Assembly: GCA_037349105.1 (NCBI GenBank) | Contig: JAYJMM010000112.1 | Location: 5,478,501 to 5,542,500, forward strand | Reading direction: 5' to 3' | Origin: Limnomonas spitsbergensis | Lineage: Eukaryota > Chlorophyta > Chlorophyceae > Chlamydomonadales | Length of the DNA: 64,000 nucleotides | Shown here: in pieces, positions 55,601-64,000 of the stretch | Numbering within the stretch: the first letter of the stretch is position 1 | Layout of the letters: each line of letters begins with the position of its first letter | Made by a program: the position numbers and the translations under genes | The notes under the pieces: generated by a model | Databases searched by the model: none | What the model was told of the DNA's origin: nothing | What the model saw: only the letters and a program-made list of their open reading frames with translations

Positions 55601-58600
55601 CTATGGAATGAGATGACAAGAAGAGTGATATACGCGTGATGTGGGTGTGAGATAAGTGTGATGCAAGGGGCGGACATTACGCCTTGGAGTGATTGAGTGA
55701 GGGAGGCGCCCGAGGTGTTCCACTTGCAACACCATCGCACCCAAACCCAAAGCCATGAAACATCAAGCGCCACAAGATATGTGAGTGAATGGCGCAGCAC
55801 GTACATAAATGGTACCACATTTTGGGGGAAACTGAGAGGCTGAAGTGTGAGGGGCCGTAAGAACGGTAAGAGAATGGCGTGCAGCACACACTAATTAAAT
55901 TCATTTTTTGGGGTAATGAGGGGCGGAAGAGTGAGGGGCTGCAGGATTGATTCGGATCGATAAAAGGATAATAAGATGGCTGGAAGCGATGGGGGCCAGG
56001 CCTCCAGGGTTTTGTCCACTGACCATTCGTAGCGCGATGAGACGTGGTGGCTGAGGCGGATGTGGTTGTGGAGCCGCTGCCTCCTCCGCCGGATGGGGCG
56101 CTCTGTGTAGGGAGCAAATACCAGGTTAAAGGGCAGAGGTGAGGGCAGATGGCAGGATGTAAGGAATGAAGTTGAGCATAAAGGCGGGGCAGAGAGATGC
56201 AGCAGAGACGGAGGAAACTAGTTTTAGGGCTTAGGGCTCAGAGCTCAGGGAGCTCAGGGTGTAGAATTTTCTGCTGCCTCTCCACATTCGCGTAACATTA
56301 CATTAGCTGTTTGGGAGGGAAGCATCAGAGACAGAGGAACCAAGTTGAGGTTTTTAGTGTGCAGGTTACAAGGGTACAAGGAGTATAAGGGTACAAGGAG
56401 TATAAGGGTACAAGGAGTATAAGGGTACAAGGAGTATAAGGGTACAAGGAGGATAAGGGTACAAGGAGTATAAGGGTACAAGGAGTATAAGGGTACAAGG
56501 AGGATAAGGGTACAAGGAGGATAGGGTACAAGGAGGATAAGGGTACAAGGAGGATAAGGGTACAAGGAGGATAAGGGTACAAGGAGGATAAGGGTACAAG
56601 GAGGATAAGGGTACAAGGAGGATGAGGGTACAAGGAGGATGAGGGTACAAGGAGGATGAGGGTACAAGGAGGATAAGGGTAATTCTTCTGCTTCCCTGCG
56701 CCCCCTTAACACGAGCGGTCGGGAGGGAAGCAGCACAAGCAGGGCGGAGATGTTATTTGAATGTGCAATCGATTCCCAACAAACTGCCGGGAAGCCACCA
56801 CACGGTCCACAAGGGACAATCCTTGGACAGCCTACGGCTGGAGGGCCCAACAACAGGGCTTGCGCCTTGCCGCACCTGGACTTCTGGCTGCAGGCCAGGA
56901 CGTACCTGAATCGTAGATGAAAACAAGTGCCTGGAGTAACCAGTGCTTAAGTTACCACTAAACAGAACTAACCATTCAGGAGGCTGCGCACCCGGTGGCC
57001 TTACTAAGGGGTGACGTCAGGTGGGGCGTGGCGGCCATTAGTGCCCTGCTCATCATATACTGGTTGGCTTTAAGTAGGGTTTATCCGGGTTTTTTTATGG
57101 TTTATGTAGGGTTTATCCAGGTTTTATTTAGGGTTAACGTAGGGTGGATCCAAGATTTGTTTAGGGTTTTATTGAAGCACTGACCGTTCGGGGGGAGCCG
57201 CCGCTAGAGGTGTTATGCTGGGAGGTAGCAACCGAGGCGGCAGCGGCAGCGGGTCGCGGCGGCTTGCCGGGCGTGCCCCATGCCGACACCGCGTTAGGAT
57301 TCCTCTTCGGAGGGGTGCCGCAGGACTTGAACCTAAAACACCATGAAAAACGAATAAATGCGCACCGGTAAATGAAAAGGCTGAACACAATTTAAAGCAG
57401 CTGTCATCTCAGGATCAGATAAAAGGGCATGGAGAGGGTTTAGGGTTCCGCCCCAGTGCCCCTCTCCAGTGGAGGGTTACAGCAGAAATCGAATATAGGC
57501 TTCGTATTTGGGGGGGGGGAAAGGGGAGGAGCAGGAGCATCACTGGCATCAGTCGATTATCAGCCAGGCAGAGAGCGTTTTGTGAGTGGGGTGGATCCGC
57601 ACAAACATCACACATGCATCACACTTTTGCTACCCGCTCAGCCCATGATCTCATCCCACTCATCACCGTCCCAACCGCCCCCCCTAGATAGCGTCCGCGC
57701 CTAGCGCCCAATCAGCATCGCACTAAGAGCACACCGTCACACCAACATCACACTTAAGTGCCACCTGATCGTCCCATCATTCCTGCCCCACACTTAATTG
57801 TCTGAATCGGCCCGCCCCCGATAGCATCCATGTCAAGCACCCCACCAGCGTCACACTAATATCACACCCACATCACAATTCTGGTCACCTGCTCATTCCG
57901 TCCCACTCTTCTTCGTCTGAATCGGCACCCCGGATTGCGTCCATGTCAAGAGCCTCGATTTTCAGCCTTGCTGACTCAGCAGCGGCCACGGCGGCTGAGG
58001 CAGCCTACAGGTGGGTGATGGGAAATAAACTGAATTCAAACAAATCCATTTGAATTGAGCACATACGATATCTTGACAGCAGCCACGGCGGATGAGGCAG
58101 CAAACAGGTGGTTTATGAGAAATAAACCATTTGGATTGAGCACATCAGACGCATTGGCAGCGGCCATGGCGACTGAGGCAGCCTACAGGTGGGTGATGGG
58201 AATTAAATCGAATTCAAATGAGTACATACGACGTATTGGCAGCGGCCACACCAGATGAGGCAGCCTTCAGGTGGGTGATGGGAAATAAATCCATTTGGAT
58301 TGAGTACACACGATGTATTGGCAGCTATCAGCATCAGCATCAGCATGGGCATGGGCATGAACATGGGCATGAGCATGGGCATGGGCATGAGCATGAGCAT
58401 GAGCATGAGCATGAGCATGAGCATGAGCATGAGCATGAGTTATAGTATGGATTTGTGTGAACAGATGAGAGGCCTCGACAGTGCCACAGCCGGTGCGGCG
58501 GCCTGCGGGCAGGAGGAACCGAATATCGAGCCGGAAATTGGAAAGGGCACTAGGCTATTCCCGTAGTGATGTCGTATATTAATTATTTCGACACAACAGA

Positions 58601-61600
58601 CCTATCAGCAGCTGCCATGGCCGCGACAGGACAAACACAAAGCCAAGTTATTTTGAACATAGGTTTTTTAACCTGGAATATGGCGTGTAGGGTTTAGGAT
58701 TTAGGTTTTCTAACCTGGTATATGGCGTTTAGAAATTATGATTTAGGTTTATTAACCTGTTATATGGCGTTTATGGTTTATAATTCAGGTTTTTTAACCT
58801 AGTGTATGGCTGCTAGAGTTTATAATTATTTAGGTTTTTTAACCTAGTGTATGGCTGTTAGGGTTTATAATTATTTAGATTTTTTAACCTAGTGTATGGC
58901 GTATACGTCCGTGACTACGGTATATGGCGTTTAGGGTTAAGGATTTAGTTTTTTACCTGGAATATGGCGTGGCTGGATGCCGAAGGAGACAGACCCCCCA
59001 CTGGCGATTGACACCTGCACGCATGTTTGGGATTGGAGAAAGAATGATCCGTCCGCAAAGCCAACAATGGAAGCGTGATGGCAGACAATGATTCCTAAAC
59101 CATCCCCCACCCGCTGATCCCCAAGAAATGGACCTGGGACTTTGTACGGGAAAACAAACAAAGGTACGACCCACGCACCCATCTGCCCTCATCTGCCGCG
59201 TTGGCCGACCTCCCGCCCATGTTTTAGCCCCCTGTGCTACTCCTTACCACGCCAGCCCGCTCCGCCTTCACCCTGCCCGCCCGCACCGCTTCCCTTCCGC
59301 TCCACTACACCCCCTCCTTCCATCCAAACCTCCCGGGGCAACATTTACACAAGCCAGTCCTTACTGCTGGTTGGCGCAACCGCTTGGCAGGCGGAGCGTC
59401 GCTGAATTAGTGAAGCAGATGTGAAGTGAGCAAAGTGATGCAGCTCATATATAGCTTACGTGCATAGACTGTTATGCTGCTGCTGGAATGCAGAGGAAGT
59501 GTAGCTGAGTGTAGCTGAATGCAACTTTGAGGTGCTGAGTGTGGCTATATCCAGCTGAACCACAGCAACAAAGGCTGCATCAGATATAATTTGGTACAAA
59601 TGCAGCGGGTGTATATGATATAGCTGATGTACAACCGACGCACACTTGTATAAATGACACACAACCAAAGTACACCTGAGGTAAAAGTGAGATGGCCTGT
59701 ACTGCCACGGTGGTCACTCTTACTGCTGTAACTGCTGCGACTGCAACAGCGGTCACCTTTGCTGCCATGGCTGCCGCTGCTGGATAGCCTCGTGACACGA
59801 TGGATGGTTGCAGGAACATGATCCTTTAGAGACCTTATGCTGCGGCTCCTGCATCTACTTCTCGTGATGCTATTGCCGCGGCGGCGGCGGCTTTTGCCAA
59901 CAAGTTTGTACTTCTTGGCCTCCTCTAAAATGACTAAGGGTGGTTGCATTGATGACGGGACAACAACTTGTACTATTACGACGGCTGCTGCTGCCGCTGT
60001 TGGTACTGCTGCTGCAGCTTCTACTGTTGCACTGCTACTACGGCTGCTGCTGTTGCTGCTGCTGGTACTGCTGCTACAGCTACTGCTACTGCTGGTGTAG
60101 CAGTAGCAGTAGCTGCTACAGCTGACCCAGCTGCTTCTGTTTTTTACCTGCCCGGTGACTTGATGGCGGGTTTCAAACCCAGGGTCAAAAGGGACGTCTT
60201 GCGTGCTAGGGCCGGAGGCGAGGCCAAGGAGTCCTGTGAGGGAGGGGTTGAGGCGGATGAGGGGATACGTGTGGGGGTGTGAGGGGAGCATGAGATGGTA
60301 AGGGGGGCAGGGGAGGCGGGGAGCATGAAATGGGTAGGGGGGCAGGCGGTGCAGACATTGACAATCTGACATGATATTATCATCGCATTTGGACCTCTCT
60401 CGAGACCCTCAAGGACGTGCAGGGACGCCCTTCCCCCCTTTCTGAGAGCTGCAGCAGCAACAAGAAGGAAGAAACAGTAGCGACAGTAACAGCAGTACAG
60501 GAAAAGTACAACCCACCCATACTGCAGTCTCCCACCTGAAGTACAGATCCGGCAGAGGTTTCCGGAGCGCCGTTGGGCTCCGGGAGGTCCGACGGCAATT
60601 GGTTTGATTGGATTGTTTCCGGAGGGGGAGGCGGCGGTTCTGCGAACACGATGCCACCCTCCTGTGAGAAAGCGAGGCGGTTGCAGTTTCGTTGGTTGCA
60701 TTCAGTTGCAGTTGGTCGGCGCCCTAAAAATCAACCCAGCTGTCTGAACACTATCTACAATTCTGTGCAATCTGGGATTAACGCTATCATGTGTGCAGAT
60801 TAATCACCAACCGTTCACACCTTCAAGTCCACACTATTCACTACCACACGTCCACACTAATCACACCTACATTTTCGTCCGGGCCGTGTAGCAGCTCGCG
60901 CACTTCGCCTCCCTCAAGGAGGTAGCGCCCCGGCCACTGCAATATGTAGTTCTTGGCACCTGTAGGTTCAAGTTGGTTGGGGTGGTTGGACGGTGGTTAG
61001 AAGCCGACTTATTTGGGGCAGTTAAGGACAGTTATAGGAGAGCAGGAAGGGGAGCGGGAAGGGAACGGGAAGGAGCGAGGAGAGTGGGGAAAGCCTAGCG
61101 GGGGATGAGGTATCAGGTAGGTATGGAAGAAGAGTGAAAGGTGAGGGACAAGGCTGGGGGGGGCAGCATGGGAAGCAAAGGGGGGAGGAGTAAGAAGTAC
61201 GGGGAACTGAGCGAGGGAGGGAGCGGGGAGCAAGGGAAGTGGAGAGAGGCAAGGAGTGGAGAGGTGGGGGGGCAGGTATATAACAGGAATAATACGTTTC
61301 CTGAAACTCAAAATCCAGACCGAGTTTTCAAACGGAAATCAAGAGTCTGGGTCGTATGTGCCCTGAGGGCAGAGAGCATTCTGATAAATTATCTATTCAT
61401 GCCCAAAGAAGGGGAAAGCAAGTACTCAGCCTATTCAACCTCACCTGTGTTAGGCTTGTCCCACATGCCGCGCTTGTTCGTCACCATGAACTCAAAAAAC
61501 GGTTTTGTGTCGTCGTCCGGTTCGTTGGCCACGACGACCTCGGCCACATAAAGATCTCCGGCACTGGTTGAGATCTAGGTTGGGGAGGAAAAGTAGGTGG

Positions 61601-63878
61601 TTGGAGGTGGTTGAAGGGGGTGAGAGGTGGCAGGGGTTGTTGGTGTCGTCGTCTCGTTCGTTGGCAACGACAACCTCAGCTACATAAAGCTATCTGACAC
61701 AGATGGAGATCTACGTAGGGTGGAAGGGTGGTTGAAGGTGTGAATAGGTCAGGGAAGGACCAGGGCTCGGCCAACTGGCCGTACTTTCAACTTTCTTGGC
61801 TGGCCTGGGCCGGCCAGAGGTCTGTCTGGAAACTGTCTGGCAGGTTAGCTGGTATTTTTGAAATGCAGATTGTACACTGTAGTCCACATCACTGTTGGTT
61901 ATTGGCGGTTGGCATTTGGTTGAGATTGGTTGAGGTTGGTTGAGGTTGGTTGAGGTTGGTTGAGGTTGGTTGGTTGGGTGGTGGCATAAGGTGAAGGCAG
62001 GGTGAGGTGGCACTCCGCCCAACATCTCCAGATGCAGCTGAAGATGCCGGCCATGTCACGCCTTGTTCACAATGGTATTCACACATCCCCATACCTGACA
62101 GTTCACACATTCTGTGTGCAGCATATTTACTGCAAACCTTTTAGGTCATGATATCCTGCGCCGCGTGCAACAAGATAATATCCCGACTCCTGCAACAAGA
62201 TGATATTCCTGCAACCTGCAACAAGGTAACAAGAGATGCTGCCAAGAATGCATCGCATCCGCCCACTGCAAAGTTCAAACCCATTTTCACATTTATCGCG
62301 CCTGGCTGTTCCCATTGAGCATATCCTTAGCAAGACATCGCTTTTTATCCACACCTTTTTGGTTGGTATGTCACGCCACATCCGTCCGATGACTTGGCCG
62401 AGGATTCCGGCATCCACCCATCCCGGCGGGAGTCGAATGTACAGCCTGCCTGTACCCTTCAGGGTCGGCTCCTTCGAAAACAAACAGCAATTCAAAACAA
62501 TGGTTAAATTCAGATTCAAATATGCTCTACGGCTGTCTAGTGCGCCGGCGGCCGCATACCCGGACAGCAACCGGATGTACATTGTACAGCCTGCCTGTTC
62601 CCTTCCGGGTCAGCTCCAGCAATTGAAACCAAACAATGCAATGCAACAAAAACTTCGAATGTGTTTTCAAATGTGCCAAGGACGCATGGGTCGACGCCCC
62701 CTGGTCGCCCCCTCCCTGCAGCAGCTGAACAGTCAGCCCCCAACCCATACCAGTAAGGACTGGCTCCTTCAAAACTGGCTCCTTCAAACAGATACAAATA
62801 TTCAAATCAGGGCAGGAAGAGGGGTGCAGGAAGATGGGGGAGTGGAGGATCAGCAAGAGGGCTGTGTTAAACCTCTACTGCCTCCCTCCACACTTTGGTG
62901 GACAGAGTCCACTCGGCCTCCCCGGCACCGGCACCCAAGTAGGCCGCTCAGCCGCTGTACCCCAACCTCCTCGCCCCCTTGTGTGACTTAATCCCTGGTT
63001 TTGGTTGTGCATGTCCTGCTTGTGGTTTTTGCTTCGTGTTGTTGTGAGGGCCTTGGGTAGTTTGGGCCTTACGGCTGCTAGTATGTGAGCAGTGTCTTTG
63101 TGGGTGGGGGGGTATACCCTAGGGCCTTCCTCTGCTTTTTACCTCTTAGTGTCTAGGCAGCTCCTTTTCTGGCTTCCTGTCAGCTCTTGTCTCCTTCTGC
63201 AGGTTGGGTGCAGTTTTATCGGTTTTGGTGGAGACGTTTGCTGCCGCTTTTGGGAGAGTTTCTGGTAGTAGTGAGCTTTAGTTTGAGGGGTGTCGTGGCG
63301 GGGTGGCAGTTTTGTTTTGATGATCTGAATCAAACTAAGTACGCATGAGTTCCTTTGTGAACTCCGTGTGAGTGCTTGTTGGTCGTATGCCTTTCCTGTT
63401 CCTGCGCGCCTTTTCTCAGCTGCCAACGAGGGCCCTTGCGCACCCGGGATGTTTTTAGTGTTAACGTCTCAGGTTTTCTAGGGTTGGGCGGCTGGCCTCA
63501 CACCTTGTTAAGTCCAAGCAAAAGAAAGGCAGAGTCGGGCTGGTATGCATGCAAGGCCTATCAGCCACCGTCAACCCCCAACCCTCATCCCTTCAACCCC
63601 TAACCTGATGTATTGATGTCTAGCTGATCTGAGATCCAAAGTTGTATCTGGATCTCGCCTTCTCCACCAGGATGGCCCGCCACTGCTCCTAATGTAAAAC
63701 CTCTGATCCATTCCTGATCCATGTCTGGGCCATGCTTGCCTTGTCCACCTTGAGCAGCTGTTGGTCCTGTTACTATTCCTTATATCAGATCCTATATCCA
63801 GTTCTAGATCTCCCTCACCTGTTCCACCAGGAAAACCTGCCACTGCTCCGACTTGGTGAACCGCACATGCTTGTGACC
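55311..63878 (-). CDS. Gene C: unrecognised multi-exon protein with low-complexity C-terminus
   Basis: Gene-level model on the minus strand; exons C1-C12 are listed separately. Phases agree at C1/C2, C2/C3, C3/C4, C4/C5, C5/C6, C7/C8, C9/C10, C10/C11 and C11/C12. The N-terminal part (C1-C4) is globular-looking: GRLYIRLPPGWVDAG, LYVAEVVVANEPDDD, FFEFMVTNKRGMWDKP, NYILQWPGRYLLEGG. A Pro-rich stretch, a Ser/Ala/Arg-rich region, a beta-rich exon, an acidic motif (ADSDEEEWDGM) and a Pro/Ala then Gly/Glu tail follow. I do not recognise the family; the W/P/F spacing of C3-C4 could be a carbohydrate-binding or beta-sandwich fold, only a guess. The start lies beyond 63.9 kb or is missing, and one exon seems absent between C8 and C9. 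Confidence 0.6.
55601..56023. other. intron of gene C
   Basis: Two loose copies of gatgtgggtgtgagat-like and ggaaactgagaggctgaagt / aatgaggggcggaagagtga text, otherwise nothing. Confidence 0.4.
56024..56102 (-). CDS. Gene C exon C11
   Basis: Acceptor cctacacag|agc, donor gaatg|gtcagt. Reads SAPSGGGGSGSTTTSASATT then SHRATN. Phase 0 start, one-base overhang matched by C12. Confidence 0.65.
56365..56690. repeat. 18-bp tandem repeat, ~17 copies
   Basis: The unit is gggtacaaggaggataag (variant gtataag), in the C10-C11 intron. On the sense strand it is pyrimidine-rich and AG-free. Confidence 0.95.
56691..57184. other. intron of gene C
   Basis: Bases 57070-57175 repeat tagggtttatccgggttttt-like units. 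A gtcgggagggaagcagcaca phrase (56720) repeats 56310-56330. Confidence 0.5.
57185..57332 (-). CDS. Gene C exon C10
   Basis: Acceptor tgttttag|g, donor cgaacg|gtcagt (the same unusual GTCAGT donor as C11). Reads FKSCGTPPKRNPNAVSAWG then TPGKPPRPAAAAASVATSQ. The leading G completes AG of C9 (Arg). Confidence 0.7.
57333..57888 (-). pseudogene. intron with two decayed copies of the C9 3' edge
   Basis: The plus-strand phrase cgtctgaatcggcaccccgg + attgcgtccatgtcaag (57912) is echoed by ctgaatcggcccgcccccga + tagcatccatgtcaag at 57796 and, weaker, by 57655-57700 (tcatcaccgtcccaaccgcc, tagatagcgtccgcgc). Copies include gtcatcc/gatcgtcc donor-side text. Confidence 0.75.
57889..58004 (-). CDS. Gene C exon C9 (acidic motif)
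   Basis: Acceptor cacctgtag|gct, donor gagcag|gtgacc. Reads ESARLKIEALDMDAIRG then ADSDEEEWDGMS. Two-base overhang fits C10; the phase 0 start does not fit the one-base overhang of C8. Confidence 0.7.
58060..58530 (-). pseudogene. four decayed copies of the 5' part of exon C9
   Basis: The plus-strand phrase ggcagcggccatggcgactg + aggcagcctacaggtggg recurs at 58078, 58154, 58236 and (weak) 58475 with a period near 80 bp. Each copy retains the acceptor (ctgtag, ctgaag, ctgcccgcag). Confidence 0.85.
58325..58442. repeat. hexanucleotide ATGAGC/ATGGGC repeat
   Basis: About 19 units of (gcatga / gcatgg), inside the C8-C9 intron. Confidence 0.95.
58655..58955 (-). pseudogene. six decayed copies of the C8 donor edge
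   Basis: The plus-strand phrase ttttttaacctggaatatgg + cgt (donor at 58955) recurs at about 58669, 58714, 58757, 58797, 58842 and 58885 with ~43-45-bp spacing. In sense this is gccatattccag|gtaaaaaa. Confidence 0.85.
58957..59133 (-). CDS. Gene C exon C8 (beta-rich)
   Basis: Acceptor gtcccag|gt, donor attccag|gtaaaa. Reads PFLGDQRVGDGLGIIVCHH then GFADGSFFLQSQTCVQVSIA. Two-base start fits the overhang of C7. Alternating hydrophobic pattern suggests beta strands; no family recognised. Confidence 0.6.
59134..59675. other. intron of gene C
   Basis: Bases 59485-59660 contain loose repeats of gtgtagctgaatgcaac and gtacaaccgac/acacaaccaaag. No exon. Confidence 0.4.
59676..60090 (-). CDS. Gene C exon C7 (tentative, Ser/Ala/Arg-rich)
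   Basis: Long open minus frame through CAG/CTG-rich text, containing PPLVILEEAKKYKLVGKSRR and VPATIHRVTRLSSSGSHGSK. A donor cctcag|gtgtac at 59676 leaves one base, matching C8. The 5' boundary is not fixed; parts may be intron. Confidence 0.38.
60148..60233 (-). CDS. Gene C exon C6
   Basis: Acceptor cctcacag|gac, donor gggcag|gtaaaa. Reads DSLASPPALARKTSLLTLG then LKPAIKSPG. Phase 0 start fits C5. Another frame is also open (FDPGFETRHQVTG), so frame choice rests on phase. Confidence 0.58.
60234..60535. other. intron of gene C
   Basis: A repeated agcatgaaatgggtaggggg / agcatgagatggtaaggggg pair (60288, 60323). Text at 60370-60450 is open on the minus strand but lacks a donor. Confidence 0.4.
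60536..60661 (-). CDS. Gene C exon C5 (Pro-rich)
   Basis: Acceptor tttctcacag|gag, donor cttcag|gtggga, 42 codons, phase 0/0. Reads EGGIVFAEPPPPPPETIQSN then LPEPNGAPETSAGSVLQ. Confidence 0.72.
60662..60870. other. intron of gene C
   Basis: Short intron, no repeat of note beyond ggttgcagtttcgttggttg + cattcagttgcagttgg at 60678-60715. Confidence 0.4.
60871..60959 (-). CDS. Gene C exon C4
   Basis: Acceptor cctacag|gt, donor gaaaat|gtaggt. Reads AKNYILQWPGRYLLEGGEVR then ELLHGPDEN. Two-base start is completed by the G of C3 (Gly); phase 0 end fits C5. Confidence 0.75.
60960..61444. other. intron of gene C
   Basis: Purine-rich plus strand (pyrimidine-rich in sense) at 61020-61270: ggaaggggagcgggaaggga-type text. 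No exon. Confidence 0.4.
61445..61574 (-). CDS. Gene C exon C3
   Basis: Acceptor caacctag|atc, donor aacacag|gtgagg. Reads STSAGDLYVAEVVVANEPDD then KPFFEFMVTNKRGMWDKPNT. Phase 0 start fits C2. Confidence 0.78.
61628..61715 (-). pseudogene. decayed copy of the 5' part of exon C3
   Basis: The minus-strand reading LYVAEVVVANERDDDTNN aligns to LYVAEVVVANEPDDDTKP. Acceptor-like ctacgtag precedes it, an in-frame stop lies in its first codons, and the second half is absent. Confidence 0.85.
61716..62354. repeat. intron of gene C with ttggttgagg repeats (61919-61978)
   Basis: Five to six copies of the 10-bp unit ttggttgagg. Words tgcaacaagataatatcc / tgcaacaagatgatattcc recur at 62166-62230. Confidence 0.75.
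62355..62471 (-). CDS. Gene C exon C2
   Basis: Acceptor ttcgaag|gag, donor aaaaag|gtgtgg, 39 codons, phase 0/0. Reads EPTLKGTGRLYIRLPPGWV then DAGILGQVIGRMWRDIPTKK. Confidence 0.75.
62540..62790 (-). pseudogene. two decayed copies of the 5' part of exon C2
   Basis: Minus-strand reading ELTRKGTGRLYNVHP (62565-62620) aligns to EPTLKGTGRLYIRLP. A shorter copy (accagtaaggactggctcct, then aactggctccttcaaac) lies at 62748-62785. Confidence 0.8.
62800..63645. other. no exon fixed
   Basis: A plus-strand open stretch at 62890-62990 ends at TGA, but no linked plus-strand exon was found. 63000-63640 is T/G-rich with no repeat or exon recognised. Confidence 0.35.
63650..63705 (-). pseudogene. decayed copy of exon C1
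   Basis: The minus-strand phrase aggagcagtggcgggccatc + ctggtggagaaggcgag aligns to cggagcagtggcaggttttc + ctggtggaacaggtgag of C1 and reads EQWRAILVEKAR against EQWQVFLVEQ. Confidence 0.8.
63819..63878 (-). CDS. Gene C exon C1 (first visible)
   Basis: Acceptor tgcacag|ggt, donor gaacag|gtgagg, 20 codons, phase 0/0: GHKHVRFTKSEQWQVFLVEQ. Assigned to gene C by strand, phase and proximity only. Confidence 0.6.
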
Positions 63879-64000
63879 CTGTGCATGGGGCAGGTTTGAA
63901 AGGCTTTAAGACATAGGGCGTGTGTGCTTCTGGCCTTTTTTCTTCCAGGGCGTGGTGTGTGTGTATGTGTGTGTGCGTCTTCCTGGGCCTTTTTATTGTA

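Noticed and set aside
62236..62991. 251-codon plus open frame
   Set aside because: Its first half is the antisense of exon C2 and its decayed copies; the second half lacks supporting exons.

Overview
The window looks like nuclear DNA of a green alga (Chlorophyta sensu lato; species not determinable from sequence alone). Reasons: small coding exons separated by long GT-AG introns, interstitial plant-type telomere repeat (CCCTAAA)n at 6942-6964, extreme minisatellite content, CAG/CTG tracts, an organelle-like tRNA-Trp, and relics of LINE and hAT-type transposons. Most long open frames are tandem-repeat artefacts. Real coding sequence appears as short exons whose splice sites and codon phases fit each other.

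Three split genes were reconstructed by hand. Gene A (minus strand, about 43.3 kb down to 14.0 kb) has about 25 recognisable exons, roughly 800 residues. Its N-terminal half carries a TIR-like domain with SHCWSYKF, YYW-VDIFAVQQ and VERVWCLYE blocks, then a helical region of a type I recall behind this domain in phytoplankton proteins. Its C-terminal half is a ribonuclease-inhibitor-type leucine-rich repeat (LRR) region. This resembles a receptor of the TIR-LRR kind. Gene B (plus strand, 48593-53816) encodes a truncated (2-on-2) haemoglobin in five visible exons ending at a TAG stop. Gene C (minus strand, 63.9 kb down to 55.3 kb) has about a dozen exons. They encode an unrecognised protein with a conserved-looking globular N-terminal part, proline-rich and acidic linkers, and a low-complexity Pro/Ala then Gly/Glu C-terminus.

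Layout: 1-14 kb holds minisatellites, foldback elements, LINE fragments, the tRNA and a few possible orphan exons. 14-43 kb is gene A with giant minisatellite introns (1.8 kb of a 15-bp unit, 2.4 kb of a 27-bp unit, a 0.9-kb array of 120-bp units). 43-48.5 kb is an intergenic stretch with a LINE relic split by a 1006-bp hAT-like element with an 8-bp target duplication. 48.5-54 kb is gene B, whose third intron carries about 55 copies of a 29-bp unit. 55-64 kb is gene C.

The most striking property is shared by all three genes. Next to almost every exon, the neighbouring intron contains two to eight decayed tandem copies of that exon's own edge: either the last part plus its 5' splice site, or the first part plus its 3' splice site. 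Several intronic minisatellites can be traced to such copies, and two arrays keep the host exon's reading frame with a donor site in every unit. I infer that introns here grow by tandem duplication of exon-intron junctions. All gene models are manual, lack RNA support, and have uncertain 5' ends.
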